38,320 nt of DNA, from the IMG/VR virus record IMGVR_UViG_3300042691_033208, positions 1-38,320 of that record. One strand, given 5' to 3'. Below, piece by piece: positions 7,629 to 14,901 of the stretch (position 1 is its first letter; every line of letters starts with the position of its first letter). The stretch comes from a virus. The position numbers and the translations under genes are program-made. The notes under the pieces were generated by a model that was given only the letters and a program-made list of their open reading frames with translations, was not told the origin of the DNA and ran no database searches.

Positions 7629-7942
7629 GTGTACCAATGAAATTATCTTTAACTCCACTTACCGAAGAGAAACTTATTGAAGTAGGTTTTGAAAAAGTAG
7701 TTGATAAAAGTAGGTCTGAGGATGAGTATAATTTCGTTATCCGCCTTCCAAAGAATTCAGCTGACCCACATTGTATGTGTTTGGTTAGTTCTTATACAAC
7801 CGAATATAAAGAACTTAGATTAAAGGCTGGTGAGTTCATTGTTGAATTGTATGATAGTGGTGGATTAGGTGTATGTTCTAGTATGGAGGAATTGGATATG
7901 TTGTACTTTGTATTAACGAGACAATCAATCTATGAAAAATAA
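7625..7942 (+). CDS. Hypothetical protein, 105 aa
   Basis: A soluble mixed alpha/beta protein with a basic middle and an acidic C-terminus. Its start overlaps the nucleotidase stop (ATGA). I recognise no family. Segments such as LTEEKLIEVGFEKV (about 11-24) suggest a small alpha/beta fold like those seen in many phage accessory genes. It is the last gene of the 5833-7942 cluster and is followed by the promoter-like region of hsp20. Confidence 0.6.
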   Translation: MSVPMKLSLTPLTEEKLIEVGFEKVVDKSRSEDEYNFVIRLPKNSADPHCMCLVSSYTTEYKELRLKAGEFIVELYDSGGLGVCSSMEELDMLYFVLTRQSIYEK

Positions 7943-7943
7943 A

Positions 7944-7976
7944 TTTGTTAATTTGAAAAATTTTTTGTATTATTCG
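7944..7976 (+). promoter_or_regulatory. Putative Bacteroidota-type promoter of the hsp20 unit
   Basis: TTTG at 7944-7947, a 20-nt spacer, then TATTATTCG at 7968-7976, an imperfect match to TAnnTTTG. It starts right after the preceding stop and about 135 nt before the hsp20 ATG. The leader to 8112 is A-rich and holds two AATGACAA copies 30 nt apart (8004 and 8034). Motif resemblance only. Confidence 0.35.
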
Positions 7977-8112
7977 CCATCTTATTTGCTGTAAGTAATA
8001 ACAAATGACAATCAGTCACACAAATAAAAAAAGAATGACAAAATAACATAAAAAGTTGATTGGTATAGAGATTGATAATATTCAAGTAAACAAACTAAAA
8101 CCAAAAAACACT

Positions 8113-8505
8113 ATGAACACATTATTCTTAAACAACAGATTTCTTCTTGATTATCTCACATTCCCAGATCCAGATGCTGCACCGATTACACATAAGTGGC
8201 TATCCGGTAACGCAGTTTACAAGATTGAAGATAACAAACTACAGATAGCGTTATCTGTCGTAGGCCATGACCCTAAAAAAGTTGATGTAGAGTTAACTGA
8301 GGATAGAATCTTTATTAAAGCTGAAAGTGATAAAGAATCTAAAGCAGTATCTAAGTATCTTGTATCTGATTTAAATGAAACACTCAGATTAGGTAAAGAT
8401 TTTGATGGATTAACCGCAAAGGCTTCTATTGAAAATGGTATCCTGTATATAGAGGTGGATAAAAAAGAAGAAGCTAAACCAAAAAAAATCTCAGTAAAAT
8501 TTTGA
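8113..8505 (+). CDS. hsp20: Hsp20 / alpha-crystallin family small heat-shock protein
   Basis: A 130-residue protein. The N-terminal 35 residues are variable, then comes an alpha-crystallin domain at about 36-118: LQIALSVVGHDPKKVDVELTE fits strands 2-3, DRIFIKAE a strand, and KASIENGILYIEVDKKEE the conserved AxxENGxLxI signature. Small Hsp20 chaperones hold unfolding proteins, and T4-like marine phages often carry them, perhaps to aid capsid or scaffold folding. The ATG at 8113 fits the domain boundary better than the upstream in-frame TTG at 8056. It has a long leader and a strong terminator at 8530, so it looks like a monocistronic unit. Confidence 0.85.
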   Translation: MNTLFLNNRFLLDYLTFPDPDAAPITHKWLSGNAVYKIEDNKLQIALSVVGHDPKKVDVELTEDRIFIKAESDKESKAVSKYLVSDLNETLRLGKDFDGLTAKASIENGILYIEVDKKEEAKPKKISVKF

Positions 8506-8529
8506 GATAACAGAAATTTATGTTATGAT

Positions 8530-8562
8530 AAGGTAGGGTGTGAAAGCATCCTACCTTTTTTT
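8530..8562 (+). terminator. Intrinsic terminator after hsp20
   Basis: An 11-bp stem AAGGTAGGGTG (8530-8540) with CATCCTACCTT (8547-8557), one G-T wobble, a 6-nt loop and a run of T (8556-8562). It is a strong Rho-independent terminator 25 nt past the hsp20 stop. Confidence 0.9.
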
Positions 8563-8571
8563 GTTTGTATA

Positions 8572-8579
8572 TATTTATA
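8572..8579 (+). promoter_or_regulatory. TATTTATA putative late promoter element
   Basis: An exact TATTTATA directly follows the hsp20 terminator and lies 22 nt before the ATG at 8602. Position between a terminator and the next gene is what a promoter should have. Part of the recurring motif set of this window. Confidence 0.55.
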
Positions 8580-8601
8580 TTTTGAACTATAATAAAAACT
8601 T

Positions 8602-8781
8602 ATGGCAACCGTAAAAGATAAAATTAAGGATAACAACGAACTTATCCGTCAGAGATTGAAGTATGTATTGGATATGATGGAAGGAAATAGACCGGCTGAT
8701 AACACTACAGCAATTCGTTTCCTTACAGAGGTTCGCAATATGTTAGACAACAACGAAGATTTGCTTGATAGAGTAAGATGA
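8602..8781 (+). CDS. Small helical protein, 59 aa
   Basis: A 59-residue ORF starting MATVKDKIKDNN. It is charged and almost wholly helical by composition, with no membrane segment. A TATTTATA motif lies upstream and its stop overlaps the start of the next gene (ATGA at 8778-8781), so it is the first gene of the unit that leads to the late sigma factor. I do not recognise the family. It could be a small structural or regulatory adaptor. Confidence 0.65.
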   Translation: MATVKDKIKDNNELIRQRLKYVLDMMEGNRPADNTTAIRFLTEVRNMLDNNEDLLDRVR

Positions 8782-10049
8782 AATTAAGAACCTTTTTATT
8801 AGGGTTATCTGCTTTTTGTATTGCTGCAGCTGCTGCATATTTTTCCGTAACAGGATTATCTCGTTTATTTGCGGGAGCATCTACTGCAGTAATACTAATG
8901 GCTAGTTCTTTGGAATTTGGTAAGTTAATATCTGCCTCTTTCCTGTATGTATATTGGGATAACATTAATAAAGTTTTGAGAACCTATCTTCTAATAGGTG
9001 TATCAGTTTTAATTCTTATTACCTCTGCAGGTATTTATGGATTTCTAACCTCTGCATATCAGGTAACTTCTGACAAACTAACTATTATAGATAAGGAAGT
9101 TCAGGTTCTTGAAATGAAGAAAGCCAGATATCAAGAACAACTTAATAATTACAATACAGAAAGAACTAGCCTTACTCAAACTATATCAGACCTATCTAAA
9201 GGTTTAACTGGTAATGTTGTTCAGTACAAAGATAAGGATGGTACTTTAATTACAACCTCTTCCTCTGCTGCTCGTAAATCATTTGAGAAACAATTAGATG
9301 AAGCAAAGAATCAGAGAAACTTTATCTCAAATAAGATAGATGCCCTGACGGATTCAGTAACAAAATTAGACCTACAGATTATTGAGATATCAAGTGGTAA
9401 TGAACTTGCTGCAGAAGTAGGGCCATTAAAATTCATGGCAGAGATAACAGGTAAACCAATGTCAACTATTGTGAATTGGTTTGCCCTATTTATTGTATTT
9501 GTTTTTGACCCACTTGCAGTAACATTAGTTATTGCATTTAATACTGCACTTAAAGTAGATAAGGGTGAAGATGTAAAGGATGATAAACCATCATCTATAA
9601 AGAAGTATAAAATATACAACGATAAGAATCAAAAGAAAGAGGATATAACCGAAAATGAATTTGATGATTTATCCTATTTGGACACACCTGCTCAAATATT
9701 AGATTTACCAAAAGGAGATGTTGAAAAAATAATTAACACAATAGAGAACCCACCCACACCATCTGAAGAATTAAAGAAAGCAGTAAATGTATATAACGAT
9801 CCTGATTTAGAAAATTTAAGAAGAGATTTATCTAAGAGAGCAATAGATGTTGATGGGGATGGTAGTATAGATGGATTTGATTACAATGGTGATGGTTTAA
9901 TAGATAGGTATACTAATACAGGAAGAATTTTTGAAAAAGAAAAAAAATTACCCTATTATGCTAGACCTGAATTTGATTGGAACGATAAATCAAAATGGAT
10001 AAATGATCAAAACGCAGTTAACTATTGGCTAGTACATAAAAAAATTTAA
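8778..10049 (+). CDS. Membrane protein with coiled coil and Ca-binding-type loops
   Basis: 423 residues. Hydrophobic segments lie at about 4-24, 34-56, 69-92 and 232-256. Between the third and fourth is a heptad-like charged helical region (about 95-215). The C-terminal 165 residues are soluble and hold two EF-hand or type-3-repeat-like calcium loops: D357-V-D359-G-D361-G with D365, and D368-Y-N370-G-D372-G with D376. The C-terminus ends in an aromatic, basic stretch. Such proteins occur in large marine phages, but I know no function. It is translationally coupled to the 59-aa gene and precedes a deformylase-like gene. It might act at the host membrane, as in superinfection exclusion or lysis timing; that is inference. 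Confidence 0.7.
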   Translation: MKLRTFLLGLSAFCIAAAAAYFSVTGLSRLFAGASTAVILMASSLEFGKLISASFLYVYWDNINKVLRTYLLIGVSVLILITSAGIYGFLTSAYQVTSDKLTIIDKEVQVLEMKKARYQEQLNNYNTERTSLTQTISDLSKGLTGNVVQYKDKDGTLITTSSSAARKSFEKQLDEAKNQRNFISNKIDALTDSVTKLDLQIIEISSGNELAAEVGPLKFMAEITGKPMSTIVNWFALFIVFVFDPLAVTLVIAFNTALKVDKGEDVKDDKPSSIKKYKIYNDKNQKKEDITENEFDDLSYLDTPAQILDLPKGDVEKIINTIENPPTPSEELKKAVNVYNDPDLENLRRDLSKRAIDVDGDGSIDGFDYNGDGLIDRYTNTGRIFEKEKKLPYYARPEFDWNDKSKWINDQNAVNYWLVHKKI

Positions 10050-10058
10050 GTTACATAT

Positions 10059-10625
10059 ATGAAAGCAAACTCACTTAAACCGATTCTCTCTACACCGTTT
10101 ACACAAGAAGTAGAAGTATCATTAAAAGAAAAATTATCTCGTTATTGTGAAAAGAGAAGATTGTTTTGTGTATCAACACGAACATTACTTTCAAACTATA
10201 GAGCAATTTACATCAATGGGCCAGAAACAAAATTGTTACTTGTTAATCCTGTGATTACAAAATATGGAGATGCAAAATTTAATTCACAAGAAGTATCTGA
10301 GTTTGTAAAGGAGGGTAAGAAGGCAAAGACAGTTGTTAGAGCTATGGAAATAGAAGTGCAATGTGATAACTTAGGAACAGTTGTTTTCTCTGGCAATATG
10401 GAAGATAAACAAGCTGATTTAAATGAGTGTATCATGGTTCAACAAATGATTGATTTGCTAGATGGGTTTACAATTGCAGATAGAAATATAAACAAACCTT
10501 TACCAAGTGAGAATAAGTACAATCGTAATCAGTTGGTCTTAGCAAAAAATTCAGAAGGTGTTATTGAACAAATAAAGTTTAAGAACATAGAAAGATACAT
10601 AGAAAAAGGATATACCATACTATGA
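10059..10625 (+). CDS. Peptide deformylase-like protein lacking catalytic residues
   Basis: 188 residues that follow the peptide deformylase scaffold: LLLVNPVITKYG (59-70) matches the LINPEI strand, KTVVRAMEIEV (90-100) matches the VTVRALD strand, and VQQMIDLLDGFTIADR (127-142) matches the motif-3 helix normally reading QHEIDHLDGxxFxDR. The metal ligands and catalytic Glu are replaced: His to Q129, Glu to M130, His to L133. The EGCLS motif Cys is also absent. Active deformylase removes the N-formyl group from nascent proteins and is common in T4-like cyanophages; this copy should be inactive and may have a binding role. It overlaps the following gene by ATGA. The fold call is from my own alignment of motifs. 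Confidence 0.6.
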   Translation: MKANSLKPILSTPFTQEVEVSLKEKLSRYCEKRRLFCVSTRTLLSNYRAIYINGPETKLLLVNPVITKYGDAKFNSQEVSEFVKEGKKAKTVVRAMEIEVQCDNLGTVVFSGNMEDKQADLNECIMVQQMIDLLDGFTIADRNINKPLPSENKYNRNQLVLAKNSEGVIEQIKFKNIERYIEKGYTIL

Positions 10626-10879
10626 TTTGGATTTTAGGTATAATAACTTTCCTACTTACAGGGATTGTGGTAGCTTTAATATACGCTCTTCGTATTTCGG
10701 AGAAGAAAATTGAAATGTATGAAACTTTTATACTCAATCGTAGAGTAGCGTATCAAGATTTGTTAAATAGATTGAAAGAGTTAGATAACAAGCAAATGTT
10801 TGAAAAAGATGATGAGGTGGGTGTTATCTTTTCTGAGATAAAGGATGAAATAGAAGAATTTGATAATTTTATAAATTGA
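10622..10879 (+). CDS. N-terminally anchored small membrane protein, 85 aa
   Basis: A hydrophobic N-terminal segment at residues 2-24 is followed by a charged helical cytoplasmic-type tail rich in Glu, Lys and Asp. It is likely a single-pass membrane protein. Its start overlaps the preceding stop (ATGA), and its stop TGA shares a base with the ATG of the sigma gene (TGATG at 10877-10881), so it is coupled to late-sigma expression. Similar short anchored proteins occur upstream of gp55 in T4-like phages as far as I recall; the function is unknown. Confidence 0.65.
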   Translation: MIWILGIITFLLTGIVVALIYALRISEKKIEMYETFILNRRVAYQDLLNRLKELDNKQMFEKDDEVGVIFSEIKDEIEEFDNFIN

Positions 10880-11595
10880 TGAGAAAAAAGAGTCCAGCAA
10901 AAGGTAAAATGTACTTTACCTTAGAAACCGAAAAGGCAATTATTGAATACAATAAGACAGAAGATGATTTCACAAAAAATAGATTATATGAAAACGAGAT
11001 TAAGTATCCATTTGAAAAGATAGCGGAGAATGTTCTCAACACATACAAGTTCTCTTACTTTGACGATTCCCCTGCCGATGTTAAGAGAGAAGTGGTATCT
11101 CAAATGGTATCCAAGATTTATATGTTCAAGGAAGGAAAAGGAAAAGCATTTTCTTACTTTACTCGTATGGCATTAAATCACCTAATCATACTTAACAACT
11201 CCAACTACAAACGATACAAACAAACTGATATCATATCTGCTCTACCTGAGAATTGGGATAAGAGCGAAGACCCTGTATCTTTAGAAGCAAACGAATCACA
11301 TATTGAATTCAGAAACCTAATGCTTCAATATTGGGATAAGAAATTAAATTCTGTGTTTGATAAGCAGAGAGATATACAAATTGCAGATGCTGTATTAGAG
11401 CTATTTAGACGGGTTGAAAATATAGAGAACTTCAACAAGAAGAATCTATATCTACTAATAAGAGAAATGACAGGGTATAAAACTCATTACATAACCAAGG
11501 TTATCTCCACAATGAAAAAATACCAAGATAGAATACTCAATGAATACCTTGAAACGGGAGATATCACAATAGATGAAGATGTGTTTTTTAAGTAG
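10879..11595 (+). CDS. 55: gp55-like late-transcription sigma factor
   Basis: 238 residues; the ATG at 10879 was chosen over the in-frame TTG just upstream. Residues 41-110 carry the sigma region 2-like helices typical of T4 gp55 relatives: KIAENVLNTYKFSY, the DVKREVVSQMVSKIYMF helix, then KGKAFSYFTRMALNHLI (87-103), the FxYFTR pattern for promoter melting. A C-terminal helical part (185-238) is more divergent. T4 gp55 directs RNA polymerase to the extended -10 TATAAATA of late genes, with the sliding clamp as activator. The window's TATTTATA motifs fit such a system. Match quality is moderate, as gp55 proteins diverge quickly. Confidence 0.7.
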   Translation: MRKKSPAKGKMYFTLETEKAIIEYNKTEDDFTKNRLYENEIKYPFEKIAENVLNTYKFSYFDDSPADVKREVVSQMVSKIYMFKEGKGKAFSYFTRMALNHLIILNNSNYKRYKQTDIISALPENWDKSEDPVSLEANESHIEFRNLMLQYWDKKLNSVFDKQRDIQIADAVLELFRRVENIENFNKKNLYLLIREMTGYKTHYITKVISTMKKYQDRILNEYLETGDITIDEDVFFK

Positions 11596-11598
11596 TAG

Positions 11599-11606
11599 TA
11601 TTTATA
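11599..11606 (+). promoter_or_regulatory. TATTTATA putative late promoter element
   Basis: An exact TATTTATA begins 4 nt after the sigma gene stop and ends only 3 nt before the ATG at 11610. If it acts as a -10 element, transcription would start at or inside the start codon, so it may instead serve a different start or work with a leaderless mRNA. Confidence 0.45.
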
Positions 11607-11609
11607 CTT

Positions 11610-12029
11610 ATGGGAAAACAAGGAGCAACTGATTTTGTATTATTTGGTGAGAAGAAGTTATCCGATATCTTTCAAGAGATATATAGTAACCAACGAACCA
11701 AGAAACAAAAGATTGGAGACCTTATAGAGGAATTCAAAAAGAATATTCGCCATGCAGGTGATATTGCAGAGGTGGGTATGGTTATTAAAGACCTTGTTAA
11801 ATTCTCAATTGAAAACGATGAGATGTTAGTAAAGATGGCATCTATCGCTCAAAGAATAATTGCATCAGAGAGTAAAGTCCCTGGTGATGATGGATTCCTA
11901 ACTGAAGCAGAGAGGGCACAACTTATGGAAGAACTTGAAAAATCTGCAGAAGAAGTACAAAAAGAAACACAAGATAGGGTTACAGATATTGAAGCAGAGT
12001 TGGAGGAACTCCAAACTAAATTAAAGTGA
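11610..12029 (+). CDS. Helical, coiled-coil late protein, 139 aa
   Basis: Mostly alpha-helical: a short N-terminal beta part (ATDFVLFGEKKL) and long charged helices; the last 40 residues (about 98-139) form an acidic coiled coil. No enzyme motif. It ends 1 nt before the spike gene and opens the tail block, so a virion or tail-assembly role is likely. Comparison with T4: the position is near the gp5 hub genes, but I cannot name an equivalent. Confidence 0.6.
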   Translation: MGKQGATDFVLFGEKKLSDIFQEIYSNQRTKKQKIGDLIEEFKKNIRHAGDIAEVGMVIKDLVKFSIENDEMLVKMASIAQRIIASESKVPGDDGFLTEAERAQLMEELEKSAEEVQKETQDRVTDIEAELEELQTKLK

Positions 12030-12030
12030 T

Positions 12031-13365
12031 ATGCCATATTTTGAGCAATCATTTACTAATGCAGGTAGTGCCGGTAATAGAACACGAGAAACAAGTGGCC
12101 CTTCATTTGTATTTACGGGAAGGGTAACGGAAATATATACGGATTACAAAATCATAGATGGATTGGATGTATATCCACCAGGTTCTATTTCTGTAATTGC
12201 AGAAGGTGGTGGCAGGAAAAAACCAATAAAGGTATTTCCATTTGATGAGTTAACAAACACGATTCCCGTACTGAATGAGTTAGTGGATGTTTATACATTA
12301 TCAAATGTTTTCTTTTATAGAAGAAGAAACTTTTCTGAAACAATTAATAACTCATACGATGAGAATCAGAAAGCGAATACTCAATCATCTGTATCACCTT
12401 CCAAAAATCCTACTGATTATAAAAGTCAAACTCTTCGTAGTGATTCCAACCCCAACTCACTTAACGCTAAGATAAATTCTAATGATAATGCATTTAAAGA
12501 CCAATACATTAATAGACTTAAATATTATGATGGTGATACTTTAATTCAATCAAGATTTGGTCAATCAATTAGATTTAGTGCGTATAATAACTTAGATGGT
12601 GAACCACATCCTACAATAATCCTGAGGAATGTTCAGTCTGAAAAATCAAATACAAAATCAGGATATACTGCAATTGAAGAAGATGTAAATGAGGATGGTT
12701 CTACAATCGCTATTAGTAGTGGAGAGTATAAATCGGATTTTGTACCAGGTGTAGTAAAATCGGAAAGAGGTGATGGGCAGCAAACAAATCAAAATGGTAG
12801 AAAAAAACCAAAGAAAAAAGACACAGATTTCTATGTCAAACCTTGGACTAAAGATAAAGAGTGGGCGTTCACCTCTTATCCAAAAGAATTAAATGGTAAT
12901 CAAATTGTAATAACAAGTGATAGATTAATATTATCAAGTAGGAGAAACGAAATGATGTTTTTTTCAAAAGGTAATATGGCACTCATGGCAGATTCTAATT
13001 TTAGCATGGATGTTAAGGATGATATATCAATTGTTTCACATGAAAAAGGATTTATTGATATTGAATCAAAGGGTGGTCAAGTTCATATTCATTGCGGCCC
13101 CGGCCCTATTGGTAGAACAGAAGCTAGAGGTGTTTACTTAGGATTTCCAAATGGTTCACAAAAAGCAGAGAGGGCGTTGAAGGGGCAGCAATTAGCAGAT
13201 GCGATTGGTGAGTTAGCTAATATAATGATAGAGTTAGCAAATGGTGGAGTGTTAACCCCAGCCGGCCCGACAGCAGGATTACGACCTGATATACAAACTA
13301 AACTACAGGATGTTTTAAGGAAAGCAACAACATCCTGTTTATCAGAAACGGTATTCATTTACTAA
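12031..13365 (+). CDS. 5: gp5-like baseplate central spike protein
   Basis: 444 residues. The N-terminal part (about 25-100) fits the gp5/VgrG OB-fold with GRVTEIYTDYK and PPGSISVIAE. A long Asn/Ser-rich, low-complexity linker (about 105-160) and a second linker rich in Lys and Asp follow. Residues of about 290-375 form the beta-helix-like spike, including the HCGPGPIG turn. I see no lysozyme domain between OB and spike, unlike T4 gp5, so peptidoglycan cleavage must lie elsewhere. The C-terminal 70 residues are helical. The product pierces the outer membrane from the baseplate centre. Confidence 0.75.
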   Translation: MPYFEQSFTNAGSAGNRTRETSGPSFVFTGRVTEIYTDYKIIDGLDVYPPGSISVIAEGGGRKKPIKVFPFDELTNTIPVLNELVDVYTLSNVFFYRRRNFSETINNSYDENQKANTQSSVSPSKNPTDYKSQTLRSDSNPNSLNAKINSNDNAFKDQYINRLKYYDGDTLIQSRFGQSIRFSAYNNLDGEPHPTIILRNVQSEKSNTKSGYTAIEEDVNEDGSTIAISSGEYKSDFVPGVVKSERGDGQQTNQNGRKKPKKKDTDFYVKPWTKDKEWAFTSYPKELNGNQIVITSDRLILSSRRNEMMFFSKGNMALMADSNFSMDVKDDISIVSHEKGFIDIESKGGQVHIHCGPGPIGRTEARGVYLGFPNGSQKAERALKGQQLADAIGELANIMIELANGGVLTPAGPTAGLRPDIQTKLQDVLRKATTSCLSETVFIY

Positions 13366-13369
13366 CGAT

Positions 13370-13957
13370 ATGGCGTGGAGTGAATTCAAACGAAAGGTAT
13401 TAAGAGTAATGAATTCAGGCCCACAATCTTCGGATGATGTGGCTAATGCAATTGTAGATGCATACCATCAATCGGTAACTATGACAGGTGTATCGGGTGA
13501 TTTGATAAACAAAAGAACTATCACTACCGTATCCCCCGATAGAATACAACTGACAAAAGATGCCATTAAACTTATTTTTCGTTTACAAGCAGCTAACCCT
13601 GTTCCCTTACCCATTACTCAACAGATAGTAACAGCGATAGGAATATATTATTGGCCGTTAGCAATTTCAGATGGGCCTACTCCTTTTGCTGTTGCACCAC
13701 CCGGCCCTATAATAGTGGGTACTTTTACTGCCTTATTTGCTGGACCAGCAGTAGAATTACCCTTACCGGCACAAACTGCAGAACAATGGGTAGATAAACT
13801 TATCCTAACAATGAAATTACAACTATTTACCATACAAGGTACATTTGTAGTTCAATCCGGTCTTGTAACGCTTCCAGGAGTTTGGACAGGATACAAAATT
13901 GGCGAAACACTTGGGGATACCCTTACACCCCCTATAGAACCTCCTCCATCTGAGTAG
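13370..13957 (+). CDS. Putative virion protein, Pro/Gly-rich, 195 aa
   Basis: A helical N-terminus (about 1-75) precedes a long hydrophobic, Pro-, Gly- and Ala-rich region (about 80-140: PLPITQQIV, FAVAPPGPIIVG), then a Trp-containing helical end. It starts 4 nt after the spike gene and so probably works with the baseplate hub. The composition is unusual for the neighbourhood and could let it insert in or cross a membrane. No family recognised. Confidence 0.6.
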   Translation: MAWSEFKRKVLRVMNSGPQSSDDVANAIVDAYHQSVTMTGVSGDLINKRTITTVSPDRIQLTKDAIKLIFRLQAANPVPLPITQQIVTAIGIYYWPLAISDGPTPFAVAPPGPIIVGTFTALFAGPAVELPLPAQTAEQWVDKLILTMKLQLFTIQGTFVVQSGLVTLPGVWTGYKIGETLGDTLTPPIEPPPSE

Positions 13958-13990
13958 GTTAGATTTAGTAAAGGAAAAATTGGTTCTTGA

Positions 13991-13998
13991 TATTTATT
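13991..13998 (+). promoter_or_regulatory. TATTTATT putative late promoter element
   Basis: GATATTTATTTG is 25 nt before the ATG at 14023, in a 65-nt gap with no terminator visible. Near-match to the TATTTATA set (last A is T). Confidence 0.4.
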
Positions 13999-14022
13999 TG
14001 TATAGTAAACCCAATAAAAGGT

Positions 14023-14469
14023 ATGGATACCGATAAATTATTCAAAGCTATTCAAATAGTGGTTAAAGAGGAGGTTAAAAAACAACTATCCACTATCAAA
14101 GAACAGATACGAAAGGAAGTTCTAGCTGAAATTAAAGTTAGTAAACCTCAAAAAACTAATTCCCTAGCTAATGCAGTGGAAAAAAGTGTAGATGCATTTG
14201 ATTTGGCAAACAAGATACTATCTGCCGATAGAGAACAGAAGCAGTATAGTAAAAATCCTATGTTAAATCAGATTTTACAGGAAACTTCAGTTAGACCATC
14301 GTTCTCAAAGGATGATGGAAGTTGGGGAACTATAAATGCATCAAATATGATGGAATATAATAGTATATCATCATCTCCTAATGTGGAATCAACAGGTAAT
14401 GATATACTTGATAGAGCAATCGCAAAGAGTGCAGCTGTTTTGAAAGCATCTAAAGAAAAGAAAGGATAA
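14023..14469 (+). CDS. Helical late protein upstream of gp25, 148 aa
   Basis: The ATG at 14023 was chosen over the in-frame TTG at 13987, since the latter would start before the promoter-like motif. The N-terminal 50 residues are a Lys/Glu-rich helix with heptad spacing (KAIQIVVKEEVKKQL), then a polar linker and a Ser/Asn-rich segment, and a basic C-terminal helix. It overlaps the gp25-like start by 1 nt (TAATG). Likely a baseplate or tail accessory; no family recognised. Confidence 0.6.
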   Translation: MDTDKLFKAIQIVVKEEVKKQLSTIKEQIRKEVLAEIKVSKPQKTNSLANAVEKSVDAFDLANKILSADREQKQYSKNPMLNQILQETSVRPSFSKDDGSWGTINASNMMEYNSISSSPNVESTGNDILDRAIAKSAAVLKASKEKKG

Positions 14470-14900
14470 TGGCAATAATACTTGGGTCTAAACTAATACA
14501 AGATTTAGATGAAAACAAAAGTGTAGGTATTGGTATATTACTTCCAATCACAAGAGGTAATACGGGATACTTTGCTCAATCTTTTACTAGTATAGAACAA
14601 GTTAAATCTAATTTGAAAAATCTTTTGCTTACAAACACAGGTGAAAGAATGATGCACCCTAATTTCGGTACACGATTAAGGGAGATGTTATTCAGTCAAA
14701 ATACATCAGAATTAGAGGCTAGAATTGAAACTGAAATTGAATCCACTATTAGATATTGGTTACCATTTGTTAATGTACAGGAAATGGTTGTAACTCAAAA
14801 CAAAGAAAACATAGATAGAAATCAATTTCTTATATCTCTGACATTTAGTTTAGCTGGACAGCAACAATATGAAACGATTGAATTTAACATAGAACAATAA
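14469..14900 (+). CDS. 25: gp25-like baseplate wedge protein
   Basis: 143 residues of the gpW/gp25 family. Typical pattern: VKSNLKNLLLTNTGERMMHPNFGTRLREMLF at about 46-76 (the LL-T-xGER-xxxPxFG motif, given in parts: NLLLTNTGER, MMHPNFG, TRLREMLF), followed by an acidic helix and a C-terminal beta hairpin. In T4 gp25 is part of the wedge core that joins the sheath-tube end with the baseplate and helps start sheath contraction. Immediately followed by the gp6-like gene, the expected order. Start at ATG 14469. Confidence 0.9.
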   Translation: MAIILGSKLIQDLDENKSVGIGILLPITRGNTGYFAQSFTSIEQVKSNLKNLLLTNTGERMMHPNFGTRLREMLFSQNTSELEARIETEIESTIRYWLPFVNVQEMVVTQNKENIDRNQFLISLTFSLAGQQQYETIEFNIEQ

Positions 14901-14901
14901 G

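Noticed and set aside
8005-8046. 13-codon ORF in the hsp20 leader
   Set aside because: Too short, Lys/Thr-rich and with no start signal; it could be a leader peptide but nothing supports it.
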